Notes: a model not told the origin generated them from the letters alone. DNA of 47,421 nt from Heritagella caecorum (GCA_904419035.1 CAJFQL010000016.1:1-47421); one strand, 5' to 3'. Counted from the first letter of the stretch, positions 23,036 through 31,930 are shown. Program-made: numbers and translations.

Positions 23036-23581
23036 TTATTTTTTTCGTGACACACAAAGTTCCCGCCATTTGGGAAACAAAAAAGGCGTGGTACGCCGGT
23101 ACGCTTCGTACCCTGTGAGGACCCGGGGGAAAATCATCCGGTCTTCAAACAGGGCCAAAAAAAGATTTAACATACTGTAAAGCGCCGCCGTCCACAGGGG
23201 AAGCCCCATACTGGGCCCAAGGCAAAACAGCAGCAGGGCCATCCACCATACCCCCGGGTGGCGGCAAAACCGGTACTGCCCGCCGGTAAACACCGGCCGT
23301 TTTTCGCCGGTACGGGTATAGCCCTCCTCTTTGGGAAAGGAGAAGAACAGTGCCTTTATGAGCAGGAAAAAAGCCCCCATCCCCAAAAGACCAAACAAAA
23401 GCCGCACACCCGGAGGCGGCAAAGAAGGGGAAAAGGGGGCCAGCTGCCCGATAACGGCGACAAGGAACAGCAAACAGCCTGCCGGGAACAGGAACGACAT
23501 CCATGTCCGGTGGGGCCGCCGTTCACAGGCGTCATAAACGAAAAAAAGGAAAAAAGCCGCAACACCCAACAGCCAAAGCAT
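23036..23581 (-). CDS. Isoprenylcysteine carboxyl methyltransferase (ICMT)-like membrane protein
   Basis: The 181-residue protein has about four or five hydrophobic spans. Its C-terminal signature is that of the ICMT/PEMT/NnrU-like group: Y-R-F-C-R-H-P-G-V-W-W near 103-113, then E-D-R-M-I-F and G-Y-E-A-Y-R-R near 147-163. These elements bind S-adenosylmethionine in membrane methyltransferases of lipids or lipid-linked acids. The substrate is unknown; bacterial members are not tied to prenylated proteins. It is the first gene of the GH3/HD-GYP operon, with AAAGGAG before the ATG. Confidence 0.75.
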   Translation of the reverse strand: MLWLLGVAAFFLFFVYDACERRPHRTWMSFLFPAGCLLFLVAVIGQLAPFSPSLPPPGVRLLFGLLGMGAFFLLIKALFFSFPKEEGYTRTGEKRPVFTGGQYRFCRHPGVWWMALLLFCLGPSMGLPLWTAALYSMLNLFLALFEDRMIFPRVLTGYEAYRRTTPFLFPKWRELCVSRKK

Positions 23582-23737
23582 ATCGTTTCTCCTTTCCTAA
23601 ATGACTATATATAGAAACACATGCACTGCCGGGCGGCGACTGGTTTTCAAACGGGATTTCTGCCCGGCCGGGGCCTTTTTTCGCAAAGGCCCAAAGGGAC
23701 AAGAAAATGCATAAACATACTATTTCAGGCGTTTTTC
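23582..23737 (-). promoter_or_regulatory. Structured 5' leader of the methyltransferase-GH3-HD-GYP operon
   Basis: The roughly 150-base leader holds two GC-rich hairpins: GGGCCTTT/AAAGGCCC (23671-23678 with 23685-23692) and a 7-bp GCCGGGC/GCCCGGC stem (23628-23634 with 23662-23668) closing a 27-base loop. Neither is followed by a T-run. The canonical c-di-GMP-I riboswitch core is not recognisable. It could be a regulatory RNA or simple structured UTR. Confidence 0.4.
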
Positions 23738-23767
23738 ATTATACTATGACCTTTATAGCCTTTGCAA
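23738..23767 (-). promoter_or_regulatory. Promoter of the methyltransferase-GH3-HD-GYP operon
   Basis: Minus strand: TTGCAA (23767-23762), 18-base spacer, TATAAT (23743-23738). Confidence 0.7.
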
Positions 23768-23870
23768 GGGATAGCGTTTTAGAAAACCGCAAAATTTCAA
23801 AGGGAAATATTGGAAAAAGATAGTTTTTGTGAAAAAGCGAAATTGGGCAGCGGAGATGCGGGGTTTTCCC

Positions 23871-23899
23871 TTGGCAAAAGTCCCAAAAACTGATAAACT
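23871..23899 (+). promoter_or_regulatory. Promoter of hypB and the VWA cluster
   Basis: TTGGCA (23871-23876), 17-base spacer, TAAACT (23894-23899), about 115 bases before the hypB start. With the divergent promoter at 23738-23767 it accounts for the 433-base gap 23582-24014. Confidence 0.6.
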
Positions 23900-24014
23900 T
23901 ATACATATTAGGGAAAAGAAAACCGCCTGTACCCCGTTTGATTGCCTATCAACCGGCACAACGGGTTGTGACAGGGATGTTTGGCAGGAAAACTGCCGGG
24001 AAAGAAGGGATCAT

Positions 24015-24707
24015 ATGCCAGAACTTCGTATTCTGGATGTAAAGCAGAGTTTATTGGGCGATAACGACCGCCGGGCGGCCGCACTGCGGGAGCAACTGCA
24101 TAGCAAAAACACCTTTTTGCTCAATTTGATGAGCGCGCCCGGTTCGGGCAAAACCACGCTATTGCGGCGCACGGCCCAGGCTCTGAAAGGCGAAATCCCC
24201 ATGGCGGTGATGGAAGCCGACATCGATTCGGACGTGGACGCCCGCACTATGCAGGAAGAAGGCGTGGAAGTGGTGCAGCTGCACACCGGTGGGCTGTGCC
24301 ATTTGGATGCCGAGATGACGGCCCAGGGGTTAACGGGGTTAAAGCGGGAAAAGCCCGGCCTGATTGTACTGGAAAATATCGGCAACCTGGTGTGCCCGGC
24401 GGAATTTGATACCGGTGCAAGCCGCAACGCCATGATTTTGAGCGTACCCGAAGGGGATGATAAACCCCTGAAATATCCGCTGATGTTCACCGTGTGCGAC
24501 GTGCTGCTGATCAACAAGATCGACACCCTGGGTGTGTTCGATTTTGATATCGAAGCGTGCACCCGGCGGGCCCGGCGGTTAAACCCCAAATTGGAAGTCA
24601 TCCCCGTTTCGGCCAAAACCGGGGAAGGCATCGACCGTTGGGCCGATTGGCTGCGGCGGGCGATCCGGGACTGGCAGGCCGAAGGGGAGAAGGCCCGTCA
24701 GGGATAA
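24015..24707 (+). CDS. hypB: HypB-like nickel-insertion GTPase
   Basis: The 230-residue SIMIBI-class GTPase delivers nickel to [NiFe]-hydrogenase (and in some bacteria urease). Walker A is G43-S-G-K-T47; the Mg/switch Asp lies in E-A-D-I-D-S-D; N-K-I-D gives guanine specificity. The metal-site residues of the G domain are present as Cys95, His96 and Cys127. The optional N-terminal CxxCGC nickel motif and His-rich stretch are absent, as in short archaeal-type HypB. ATG 24015 is chosen by the upstream AAGAAGGGA and family length. No hydrogenase or other hyp gene is nearby; the next gene begins 27 bases downstream. Confidence 0.88.
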   Translation: MPELRILDVKQSLLGDNDRRAAALREQLHSKNTFLLNLMSAPGSGKTTLLRRTAQALKGEIPMAVMEADIDSDVDARTMQEEGVEVVQLHTGGLCHLDAEMTAQGLTGLKREKPGLIVLENIGNLVCPAEFDTGASRNAMILSVPEGDDKPLKYPLMFTVCDVLLINKIDTLGVFDFDIEACTRRARRLNPKLEVIPVSAKTGEGIDRWADWLRRAIRDWQAEGEKARQG

Positions 24708-24734
24708 AATCAAGTGGCGAGGAGTTGAAAAAAG

Positions 24735-27700
24735 ATGAGAAACTGTAGCCATTGCGGCCGTCCGGTACCGCCGGGCCAGGCATTTTGCCCCTATTGCGGG
24801 CAGCGCCTGACGGACCAGCCGCCTTCCGGTTCATACGCACCGAAACCGGCCCCAGTGGGCACCCCGACGCCCCCGGCCCCAAAAAAGGAGCGCAAACCGC
24901 TGCCCGTTGGCCCCATTTTCATGGGTGTGGTCGCGGTACTTTCGCTGGTCCTGTTTTTCCTACTGGGGGGCCGGGACATTGTGCGGGGCCTGCCGCTGTG
25001 GCCCATGCTGGCCTTGTGCGGCGTGTTTGCCCTGTTTATGGCGGTGGACCTATTGGGGCACAAGTTTTTGCATGTGGCCCGGCGCACGTCCCACTGGGTG
25101 GTGCTGGCCTGTGTGACGGCCGGGCTGGTACTCAGCGGGGCCGGGACGGCTTTTTCCCAGGATGACGGCGGCGTGGGCCGCACCAACTTGGATTTTGCCT
25201 ACCGGTATTTGCTCGATGGCCACGGCGATGCCGCCCTGGAAAAGGCCCAGCTGTGCCCACCCGAAGACCGGGAGATCATCACCTTGCTGGCCGATGCGGT
25301 GGAGCGGGATTACTTATCGGTGTATTTCCAGGCGGATCAAGTGCTGAAAGAGGGCGGGTTAAGCGCCGAAGCGGAAACCCGCATTCGGGAAATGCGCAGC
25401 CTGGCCGCCGGGGCCCTGGGGCTTTCGATTAGCCAGGAAGGCGAATTGACATCGGGCGCCGAAAGCCTGCCGCTGGTGGGGGTTTCGGAGGAGACAACGA
25501 CCGAAAGCATCACGGAAACCGAACGCAAAGACCGCATGGACCAACTGGTGCGGGAAGTGTGCGACGTACAGGGTGCCGGCGAAGTGATGGACGACAAAAC
25601 GTCGGACCTGTATGAAATGGACAAAGCCATGGTGCTGGACGATGTCAGTGGGCTGTCGTCCGGCACGGTGGAACAGCTGCTTACCCAGTACCCCAACGAT
25701 ACCGACGTACTGCTGGTGGCGGTGAAATACTATGTGCGTGTACCTGATTACACCCGGGCGCGGCAGATTGCCCAGCAACTGTTGAGCTGTGACGGCAGTG
25801 CCGATAACCTGGTCATTTATACCGACATCATCGCCCAGCAGGTCAAAGACGGGCAGAGCAGCCTGGACCCCACCCTGGACAGTGAAGCGCGGGATTTGCT
25901 TACCCAGGCGGAACAGAAGGAACAGCAGGCTTCGACCCTCAATACCCAACTGCCTTCGGAACAGGAGCAGTACGACCAGCTGATGAACGAGGCGCAGGAC
26001 CTGCGGCAGCAGGCGGCGAACCTGGACATCACCCGGGCGGTGAACTACCTACTGGCGAAAAAGCCCCTGACCGGCGACAGCAGCGGGCTGCTGGATTTGC
26101 AGATTGCCAAGCTGTATTTGGCGGCCGGGGACCGGGATAAGGCCAAAGAGTATATCTGGCAGGTGGTGGATAACTGCGGCGTACTGGAAGAAGATTCCCC
26201 CATTCGGGAACCGCTGCAGGAAGTGGTCGAAGCGTACAACCGCACCGAAGCCGGCGAACCCGACCCGGCCCTGACGGCCGCGGTGCAGCGGCTGATGCGG
26301 GCCCAGAGCCAGAACGTGGTGAGTACAGCGGGCGGTTCGATCAACGATACCATGGCCGGGTTTGTGGCCTCTACGCTGAAATACGACCGGCTGTCGGTGC
26401 TCATCGGCAAGATCGACACCGAAAATTATCCCACCGTGCGGGCCTATGTGAACGTGAGCGGGGAAAAGGACAGTACCTATGGCGCGGCGTCGGATTTTGA
26501 AGCCGGGGATTTTGAACTGTTTGACACCCAGTACCAGATTACCGATTTTCAGCTGGTCAAAGACGAAGGCGCCGACCAGGTGTCCATTGCACTGGTGATG
26601 GACCACAGCGGCAGCATGGCGGGCACCCCGCTGGCAGATGCCAAAGTGGCGGCGGAAGCCTGCGCAGAGAATATGGACCCCGAAACCCAGCGTATGGCGC
26701 TGATCCCCTATGACGATTCGTCGTTGGTATCGGTACCGCTGACCAATTCGGCGGCCACCTTGATTAGCGGGATTCGCGAACTGAACGACGCCGGGGGCAC
26801 GTATATTTCCGGTGCCCTGCGCACGGCACTGACAGAACTGGATACCGCCGGGGGTACCCGGGCCATTATCCTGCTCACCGACGGCCAGGACGGCGGCAGC
26901 GAAGACGAAATGATGGAAGTCCTAGAGCAGGCCAAAGAAAAAGGGATTGCCATTTTTGCCATCGGGCTGGGCGATGTAAACGAAGCGTACTTGCGCACCA
27001 TCGCCAATACCACCGGCGGCAAGTTCATTGTGGCGGAATCCTCTACGGAACTGGCGGACATCTACCTATTGTTGCAGCGGTATATTGTAAATAACTATTG
27101 CTTTGAATACACCGTGACGGAAAACCCGGACACCGACCCCCGCAGCCTGACGGTGGGCATCCCCGCCTATGGCGAGGACGACATGAAAGCGTACCGCATT
27201 TCCGGCGAAGAAGTGACGGACGCCGAACGGGATACGGGCATTTACCCGGTGACGGAAGATGACCTAGCGGTGTATGCCCTGACCCCCGGCAGCGTGGCCG
27301 AGGGCGACTTGAGCCGCGGCATCACCGTAACGGTACGGGGTTCCGGTTTTAAAGACGGCATGAGCGTCAGCGTGGGCAATGTGGCGCTGACGGATGTTTC
27401 GGTCAAGGATGCCGGGGAACTGACCGGCAAATTGCAGGGGAACCTGACGGCGGGCAGCTATACCGTGCAGGTAAAATTGCCCGACGGCCGGGTGGACGCC
27501 CTGTATGAAGGGTTTTGGGTGTTCCGGGCCGGTACGGTATCGTCGGTGCAGATGGGCAATGTGTTCATTATGGCCGACAATATCGGCGTGACCACCGACA
27601 GCGACACGTATTCGACCCTGGTGGCCTCCGGCAACGTGAGTATCAACGGCTTTTTATACAGCACCTCGCAGCTGACCATTACGCCGTTTGAAGCGGTATC

Positions 27701-29141
27701 GGAAGAAGCTTTGGAAAACGCCGGGCAGGAAGCGCTGTATTTGGGCACCGGCGGCTCGGTGGAAGGCGACGGCAAACTGTACGTTAGTTATGCGCAGGCT
27801 AAAGAGACGGCCCAAAGCGGCAATGCCTTTGAAAATATGGTGGGGAACACCTTTGCCGAGAATATCTTTAACGGCAAAGACCTGATTGTGCGCAACGGCA
27901 CGTTCTCCATGAACGTCGGCGAATCGGATACCGATTTCGGTACCGGCGGTTATGGCCAGGCGCTGGAAGACGAACTGCGGGATTACTCCGTCAAACTGCC
28001 GGGCTTTACCGAAATTGGCGCGGCGAAAGTGACGCTGTATGCCGACCGGCTGCAGCTGGACGCCGAAGCGCTGGATTTCGGGGACATTGAAGACAACCTG
28101 GTGTCGGCTTTGACCGGCGGCGTGAAGGGGACAAAGAAAGACCGGAAAGCGCTCGTTAAAACCATGGGCGGCGACTGGAGCCGGTTCTTCCCGCTATCGG
28201 GTTCGCTGTCCATCGCGCTGGGCGCGACGGATGTGCGCTTTGGCGGGGAAGTATCGCTGGATCTGCCCGACAGCAAGAAATTCTTCCTGTTCCCGGTGAA
28301 GAAACTGGAACTAAAGATCAATTCCCTGGACCCCGAATACGAATACTGGAGCTTTACGGTGGGGATCCAGATGCCCGGCACCAAAAAGGGCGAAGACGGC
28401 AACGGGCTGGATGTGGCGGTCGCGTCGTACTTCTGGTACCCCGACAGCCTGGAAGTGGCCGTTTCGCTGGATCCGGGCATTCCGATCTTTAAGGTATTCA
28501 ACCTGACGAAGGTCGGCGGCGGCCTTTCGGGAGCCAGCGGCTTGTTTATTGACGACGAGACGGTCACACCCAAAGATGTGGTGCTGAAGATTTTGGCGGA
28601 AGCCGATATCAATGTGTTTAAGATGCTGGGCTGGCCCCAGACCGGTGCAGCCCGCAGCATTACCCGGTGGGGCGAACTGGGCAAGATCAGCGACGCCCAG
28701 GTGCTATTAAATTTCAGCGATATTTCGCTGGATATCAGCGCCGATCTGGAGCTGTTGCAGCAAAAGATTGCGTCCGCCGAATTGGGTATCAGCACGAAGA
28801 GCTTCCTGGTGAAAGCCAGCGTGGGCACCGAACTGTCGGCCGCCGGGATTGATGCAGGCGGCGATTTGGCGCTGGAAGTCAAAGCCTGCTGGGCCGGCCA
28901 GAACCAGGACGGCGTATCCGGGTCCATCGGGCTGGAAGGCACCGGCCATTTGCGGTGTAGCTGGGCCGATATTAACTGGGATAACCAGAAAATCGGGCTG
29001 CTGCTGTCGGCGGATATCGGCACTTCCAGCGGCACGATTATTGCCGCCAAGGTGTACTGCAACGACGACTGGGCCCGGGCCTGGTACGACAGCAACGGGC
29101 TGATGTTGTGGGATAAGTTCCACTTTGAAAGCACGTTCTAA
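24735..29141 (+). CDS. Giant membrane protein: zinc ribbon, membrane spans, TPR-like region, von Willebrand A domain
   Basis: The 1468-residue protein begins with a cytoplasmic zinc ribbon (C4xxC7, C18xxC21) and a Pro-rich linker. Three spans follow at about 58-78, 85-106 and 118-140, then a long region with helical, TPR-like character (about 150-600). A VWA domain (about 616-810) has a complete MIDAS: D623-x-S625-x-S627, a Thr in G-G-T-Y-I-S-G and Asp716 in L-T-D-G. An IPT/TIG-like domain (about 860-925) and about 540 residues of beta-rich sequence without a recognised domain finish the protein. The VWA part is probably a metal-dependent ligand-binding module outside the cell. GAGGAG precedes the ATG. 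First of three consecutive membrane-protein genes downstream of hypB. Function unknown. Confidence 0.85.
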   Translation: MRNCSHCGRPVPPGQAFCPYCGQRLTDQPPSGSYAPKPAPVGTPTPPAPKKERKPLPVGPIFMGVVAVLSLVLFFLLGGRDIVRGLPLWPMLALCGVFALFMAVDLLGHKFLHVARRTSHWVVLACVTAGLVLSGAGTAFSQDDGGVGRTNLDFAYRYLLDGHGDAALEKAQLCPPEDREIITLLADAVERDYLSVYFQADQVLKEGGLSAEAETRIREMRSLAAGALGLSISQEGELTSGAESLPLVGVSEETTTESITETERKDRMDQLVREVCDVQGAGEVMDDKTSDLYEMDKAMVLDDVSGLSSGTVEQLLTQYPNDTDVLLVAVKYYVRVPDYTRARQIAQQLLSCDGSADNLVIYTDIIAQQVKDGQSSLDPTLDSEARDLLTQAEQKEQQASTLNTQLPSEQEQYDQLMNEAQDLRQQAANLDITRAVNYLLAKKPLTGDSSGLLDLQIAKLYLAAGDRDKAKEYIWQVVDNCGVLEEDSPIREPLQEVVEAYNRTEAGEPDPALTAAVQRLMRAQSQNVVSTAGGSINDTMAGFVASTLKYDRLSVLIGKIDTENYPTVRAYVNVSGEKDSTYGAASDFEAGDFELFDTQYQITDFQLVKDEGADQVSIALVMDHSGSMAGTPLADAKVAAEACAENMDPETQRMALIPYDDSSLVSVPLTNSAATLISGIRELNDAGGTYISGALRTALTELDTAGGTRAIILLTDGQDGGSEDEMMEVLEQAKEKGIAIFAIGLGDVNEAYLRTIANTTGGKFIVAESSTELADIYLLLQRYIVNNYCFEYTVTENPDTDPRSLTVGIPAYGEDDMKAYRISGEEVTDAERDTGIYPVTEDDLAVYALTPGSVAEGDLSRGITVTVRGSGFKDGMSVSVGNVALTDVSVKDAGELTGKLQGNLTAGSYTVQVKLPDGRVDALYEGFWVFRAGTVSSVQMGNVFIMADNIGVTTDSDTYSTLVASGNVSINGFLYSTSQLTITPFEAVSEEALENAGQEALYLGTGGSVEGDGKLYVSYAQAKETAQSGNAFENMVGNTFAENIFNGKDLIVRNGTFSMNVGESDTDFGTGGYGQALEDELRDYSVKLPGFTEIGAAKVTLYADRLQLDAEALDFGDIEDNLVSALTGGVKGTKKDRKALVKTMGGDWSRFFPLSGSLSIALGATDVRFGGEVSLDLPDSKKFFLFPVKKLELKINSLDPEYEYWSFTVGIQMPGTKKGEDGNGLDVAVASYFWYPDSLEVAVSLDPGIPIFKVFNLTKVGGGLSGASGLFIDDETVTPKDVVLKILAEADINVFKMLGWPQTGAARSITRWGELGKISDAQVLLNFSDISLDISADLELLQQKIASAELGISTKSFLVKASVGTELSAAGIDAGGDLALEVKACWAGQNQDGVSGSIGLEGTGHLRCSWADINWDNQKIGLLLSADIGTSSGTIIAAKVYCNDDWARAWYDSNGLMLWDKFHFESTF

Positions 29142-29158
29142 GGAAAGGAAGGGAACCG

Positions 29159-30688
29159 ATGATGCAAAGGAAAACCGTTTCCCGGTGTGGCCGGAAAGCC
29201 GGCGCTATCTTGCTGGCTATGACCCTGCTCATGCTGCTGCTTCCTATGGGCGTGTGGGCCAAAACGGAAGATTTTAAAGTAACCCTCAATGAAAAGAAAG
29301 AAAACTATGTGTTTTCCATCCAATGGGAAAACACCGAGAAAAAACCCGATGTGGTGATTACCTCCCCCAGCGGGAAAACGTACACCCTGGAAAATAAACC
29401 GGAAGCCGATGCCGGGGACGGCGAATTGATGTTTTTCTTTGCCACAGCCGAAAAAGGCGAGTGGACGGTTTCGGTTACCGGCGAAGGGCTGGGGGCGTTG
29501 ACCATGGATGCCGGTGTGATGCCCGGGCGCATGGACATCACCAGCTTTTCGGTATCGGTGAAAGGTGACAAGGGGACGGCTTCCTGGAAAATTGCCGACA
29601 GCGAAGACGAACTGACCCTGGAAATTTGGGCCACCACGGACCCGGTGAATTTTGGCGGCGAGCGGCTTTCCTCCCAGCGGGGGAAAGCCAGCGACAAGGG
29701 GGAATTTTCCCTTTCGGGTTTGGATTCCGGCGACTATTACCTGTACCTGAAAGCCATTGGTACCGGCGGGGTGTTTGCCTGCCAGTATAGTGATGACAGG
29801 ATTTCCTGGCGGCGGGACGATGCGCTACCGAAGCTCTCAAACGCAAAAGCCCGTATGCTGGACGACGACATGTGGATCACCTGGGACGAAATGGAAGAAG
29901 CCGACAGCTACCGGGTGATGGTGTTCGATCCGTCCACCGGTGAAATGCTGGAAGACGAAACCGTCACCGGTGTGACCAGCTGGACCGGCACGTTTTCCCA
30001 GGATATTTCTTCTTTTGAAGCGGCGGTCGCGGCCTGCCGTAACGGTGTGACCGGGGATTTTGAACGGATGGCGGTTTCCCGCGGTTCGTTCGACGGGGTC
30101 GAGGTGACCTTCCCCGAAGGGGAGAACCTCAACACCACCACCATTACGGTACAGGTGGCGTTTTCCGGCGATTACACCGTCAGCGCCGCGCTCAATGACG
30201 ACATATTGTGCGAAGACAGCGCTACCGCCGGGGACTACCGGGTGGACATGGAAGAAGGCGACAACCGCGTATCGTTCTACGTGACCGATGGGGCGGGCAA
30301 TGTGCGCACCTACGGCAAAGATTTCCATGTGGACATTACGCCCCCGCAGCTCTCCATTTTGCACGATATCAACGGCCAGTCCACATCCGATGACCACATC
30401 TATCTGGAAGGACACACCGAAAATGGCGCTGTTTTGACCCTCAACGGGGAAGAAGTCGAGACCACCGCCGGGTATTTCACCGTGCGCTGCGCCCTGTCGG
30501 CGGGGCAAAACCAGCTGGAGCTGGTGGCCACCGATGCGGCGGGCAACCAGTCCCGGTATACGGCCCAGGTGGAACGGCCCTGGTTCAGCGCCCAGATTTT
30601 GTTGTGGGTGATCTGTATTGTGGTGGGCGTTGTGCTGCTCGCAGTGTATCTGATCCTCTTTATCCGGGGAAGGAGGAAAAAGGCATGA
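29159..30688 (+). CDS. Exported Ig/fibronectin-like protein with C-terminal membrane anchor
   Basis: The 509-residue protein has a signal peptide (1-34, ending G-V-W-A). Several beta-sandwich segments follow, including a fibronectin-III-like stretch (about 220-300) and a bacterial Ig-like domain after D-I-T-P-P-Q-L (about 395-475). A C-terminal span (about 482-503) ends in R-G-R-R-K-K-A, so most of the protein lies outside the membrane. AAGGAAGGGA precedes ATG 29159. It follows the VWA gene by 17 bases and its stop overlaps the start of the next gene (ATGA), so the three genes are one unit. No enzymatic motif seen. Confidence 0.8.
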   Translation: MMQRKTVSRCGRKAGAILLAMTLLMLLLPMGVWAKTEDFKVTLNEKKENYVFSIQWENTEKKPDVVITSPSGKTYTLENKPEADAGDGELMFFFATAEKGEWTVSVTGEGLGALTMDAGVMPGRMDITSFSVSVKGDKGTASWKIADSEDELTLEIWATTDPVNFGGERLSSQRGKASDKGEFSLSGLDSGDYYLYLKAIGTGGVFACQYSDDRISWRRDDALPKLSNAKARMLDDDMWITWDEMEEADSYRVMVFDPSTGEMLEDETVTGVTSWTGTFSQDISSFEAAVAACRNGVTGDFERMAVSRGSFDGVEVTFPEGENLNTTTITVQVAFSGDYTVSAALNDDILCEDSATAGDYRVDMEEGDNRVSFYVTDGAGNVRTYGKDFHVDITPPQLSILHDINGQSTSDDHIYLEGHTENGAVLTLNGEEVETTAGYFTVRCALSAGQNQLELVATDAAGNQSRYTAQVERPWFSAQILLWVICIVVGVVLLAVYLILFIRGRRKKA

Positions 30689-31881
30689 AAATCGCAAGAC
30701 GGATTTTTTACGGCCTGACGGTGCTGGTTTGCGCCGTGGCCATTTGGATGCAGGTTTCCGTTTCCGGCGATAACCTGCTGACGATGGATTCGAAAAAAGG
30801 GTATTTTCTCGCGGTCAACTACCAGTGGGTCACCCTGGTGGCCGTGGGGCTCGTCGTGCTGGCGGCGTTGTGGGGCTTGATCGCCTGGATGGTACGCCGC
30901 AAAAAGAGCCAGGCAGCTGATAAACCCGCGGAAGAAAAAACGGTAAACAAGCAAAAAGCCCAAAAAGAAAAGAAAAAACACGGGAAAAAAGAGGGCCCGT
31001 CTCAACCGGAACCGGCTACCCAGACCGCAGAGGGCCCCACGGCGGTCAAACCGGCGGCTCCGGCCCCGGCGGCACCAGCTGCGGTGAAACCGGCTACCCC
31101 GGCCCCGACGGCACCTGCTGCGGCCAAACCGGCGGCTCCGGCCCCGACGGCACCGGCTGCGGCCAAACCGGCGGCTCCGGCCCCGACGGCACCTGCGGCG
31201 GTAAAACCGGCAACCCCGGTTCCGAAAGCCCCGGCTGCGGCCAAACCGGCCACTCCGGCTCCGAAAGCCCCGGCTGCGGCCAAACCGGCTACCCCGGCTT
31301 CGAAGGCACCGGCTGCGGCCAAACCGGCCACTCCGGCTCCGGCAGCACCCGCGGCGGTAAAACCGGCTACCCCGGCCCCGACGGCACCTGCGGCGGTAAA
31401 ACCGGCTACCCCGGCTCCGGCAGCACCCGCGGCGGTAAGACCGGCTACCCCGGCCCCGACGGCACCGGCTGCGGCCAAACCGGCGGCTCCGGCCCCGACG
31501 GCACCGGCTGCGGCCAAACCGGCGGCTCCGGCCCCGACGGCACCTGCGGCGGTAAAACCGGCGGCTCCGGCCCCGACGGCACCGGCTGCGGCCAAACCGG
31601 CCACTCCGGCTCCGAAAGCCCCGGCTGCGGCCAAACCGGCCATTCCGGCTCCGAAAGCCCCGGCTGCGGCCAAACCGGCTACCCCGGCTCCGAAAGCCCC
31701 GGCTGCGGCCAAACCGGCCACTCCGGCTCCGGCGGCACCGGCTGCGGTCAAACCGGCTACTCCGGCCCCGAAAGCGCCAGAATCGAAAAGGCCAATGCCT
31801 TTACACTGCCCCCATTGTGGAGCGGCGTTACTTCCCAGTCAGGCCTTTTGTACCCGGTGTGGCCAGAAAGTACGGCTATAA
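30685..31881 (+). CDS. Membrane protein with Lys/Pro/Ala repeats and C-terminal zinc ribbon
   Basis: The 398-residue protein has spans at about 8-28 and 49-72, then a very Lys-rich cytoplasmic segment (about 73-105). Nineteen copies of a 13-residue repeat (K-P-A-T-P-A-P-K-A-P-A-A-A type, residues 122-368) precede a terminal zinc ribbon (C375xxC378, C389xxC392). The ribbon closely matches that at the N-terminus of the VWA protein: both share H-C-G, Q-A-F-C and C-G-Q. The Pro/Ala repeat should be an extended spacer, probably holding the ribbon away from the membrane. The ATG at 30685, with AGGAGG upstream, is the true start. Confidence 0.8.
   Translation: MKIARRIFYGLTVLVCAVAIWMQVSVSGDNLLTMDSKKGYFLAVNYQWVTLVAVGLVVLAALWGLIAWMVRRKKSQAADKPAEEKTVNKQKAQKEKKKHGKKEGPSQPEPATQTAEGPTAVKPAAPAPAAPAAVKPATPAPTAPAAAKPAAPAPTAPAAAKPAAPAPTAPAAVKPATPVPKAPAAAKPATPAPKAPAAAKPATPASKAPAAAKPATPAPAAPAAVKPATPAPTAPAAVKPATPAPAAPAAVRPATPAPTAPAAAKPAAPAPTAPAAAKPAAPAPTAPAAVKPAAPAPTAPAAAKPATPAPKAPAAAKPAIPAPKAPAAAKPATPAPKAPAAAKPATPAPAAPAAVKPATPAPKAPESKRPMPLHCPHCGAALLPSQAFCTRCGQKVRL
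31048..31788 (+). repeat. 39-bp coding minisatellite, 19 tandem units
   Basis: The repeats run in frame within the 30685-31881 gene. Each unit encodes 13 residues starting at Lys (Arg in unit 11). Positions 4, 7, 8 and 13 vary among few alternatives (T/A/I, P/S, T/K/A, A/V), and groups of identical neighbouring units suggest slippage or unequal exchange. Confidence 0.95.
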
Positions 31882-31930
31882 AAGACCGATTTATTGTATA
31901 ATCACACAGGATTCTACAAATAGTTATTAA

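Noticed and set aside
23582..23737. Canonical c-di-GMP-I riboswitch
   Set aside because: The position would suit an HD-GYP operon, but the conserved core and tetraloop/receptor features could not be found by eye.
23829..24014. In-frame upstream extension of hypB
   Set aside because: It would start with no ribosome site, cross the predicted promoter and exceed the usual HypB length without adding the nickel-binding motif.
31002..31751. 249-codon antisense frame of Gly/Ala repeats across the minisatellite
   Set aside because: It is the complement of the Lys/Pro/Ala repeat; the 39-bp unit keeps all frames open. Spans, zinc ribbon and operon context support only the plus strand.
31048..31788. 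CRISPR-like array
   Set aside because: The regular 39-bp repetition has no spacers, stays in frame and encodes a periodic peptide inside a membrane-protein gene.
31897..31902. TATAAT right after the repeat-protein gene
   Set aside because: No -35 or extended -10 is present, and a terminator lies 30 bases downstream, so a promoter here would be pointless.
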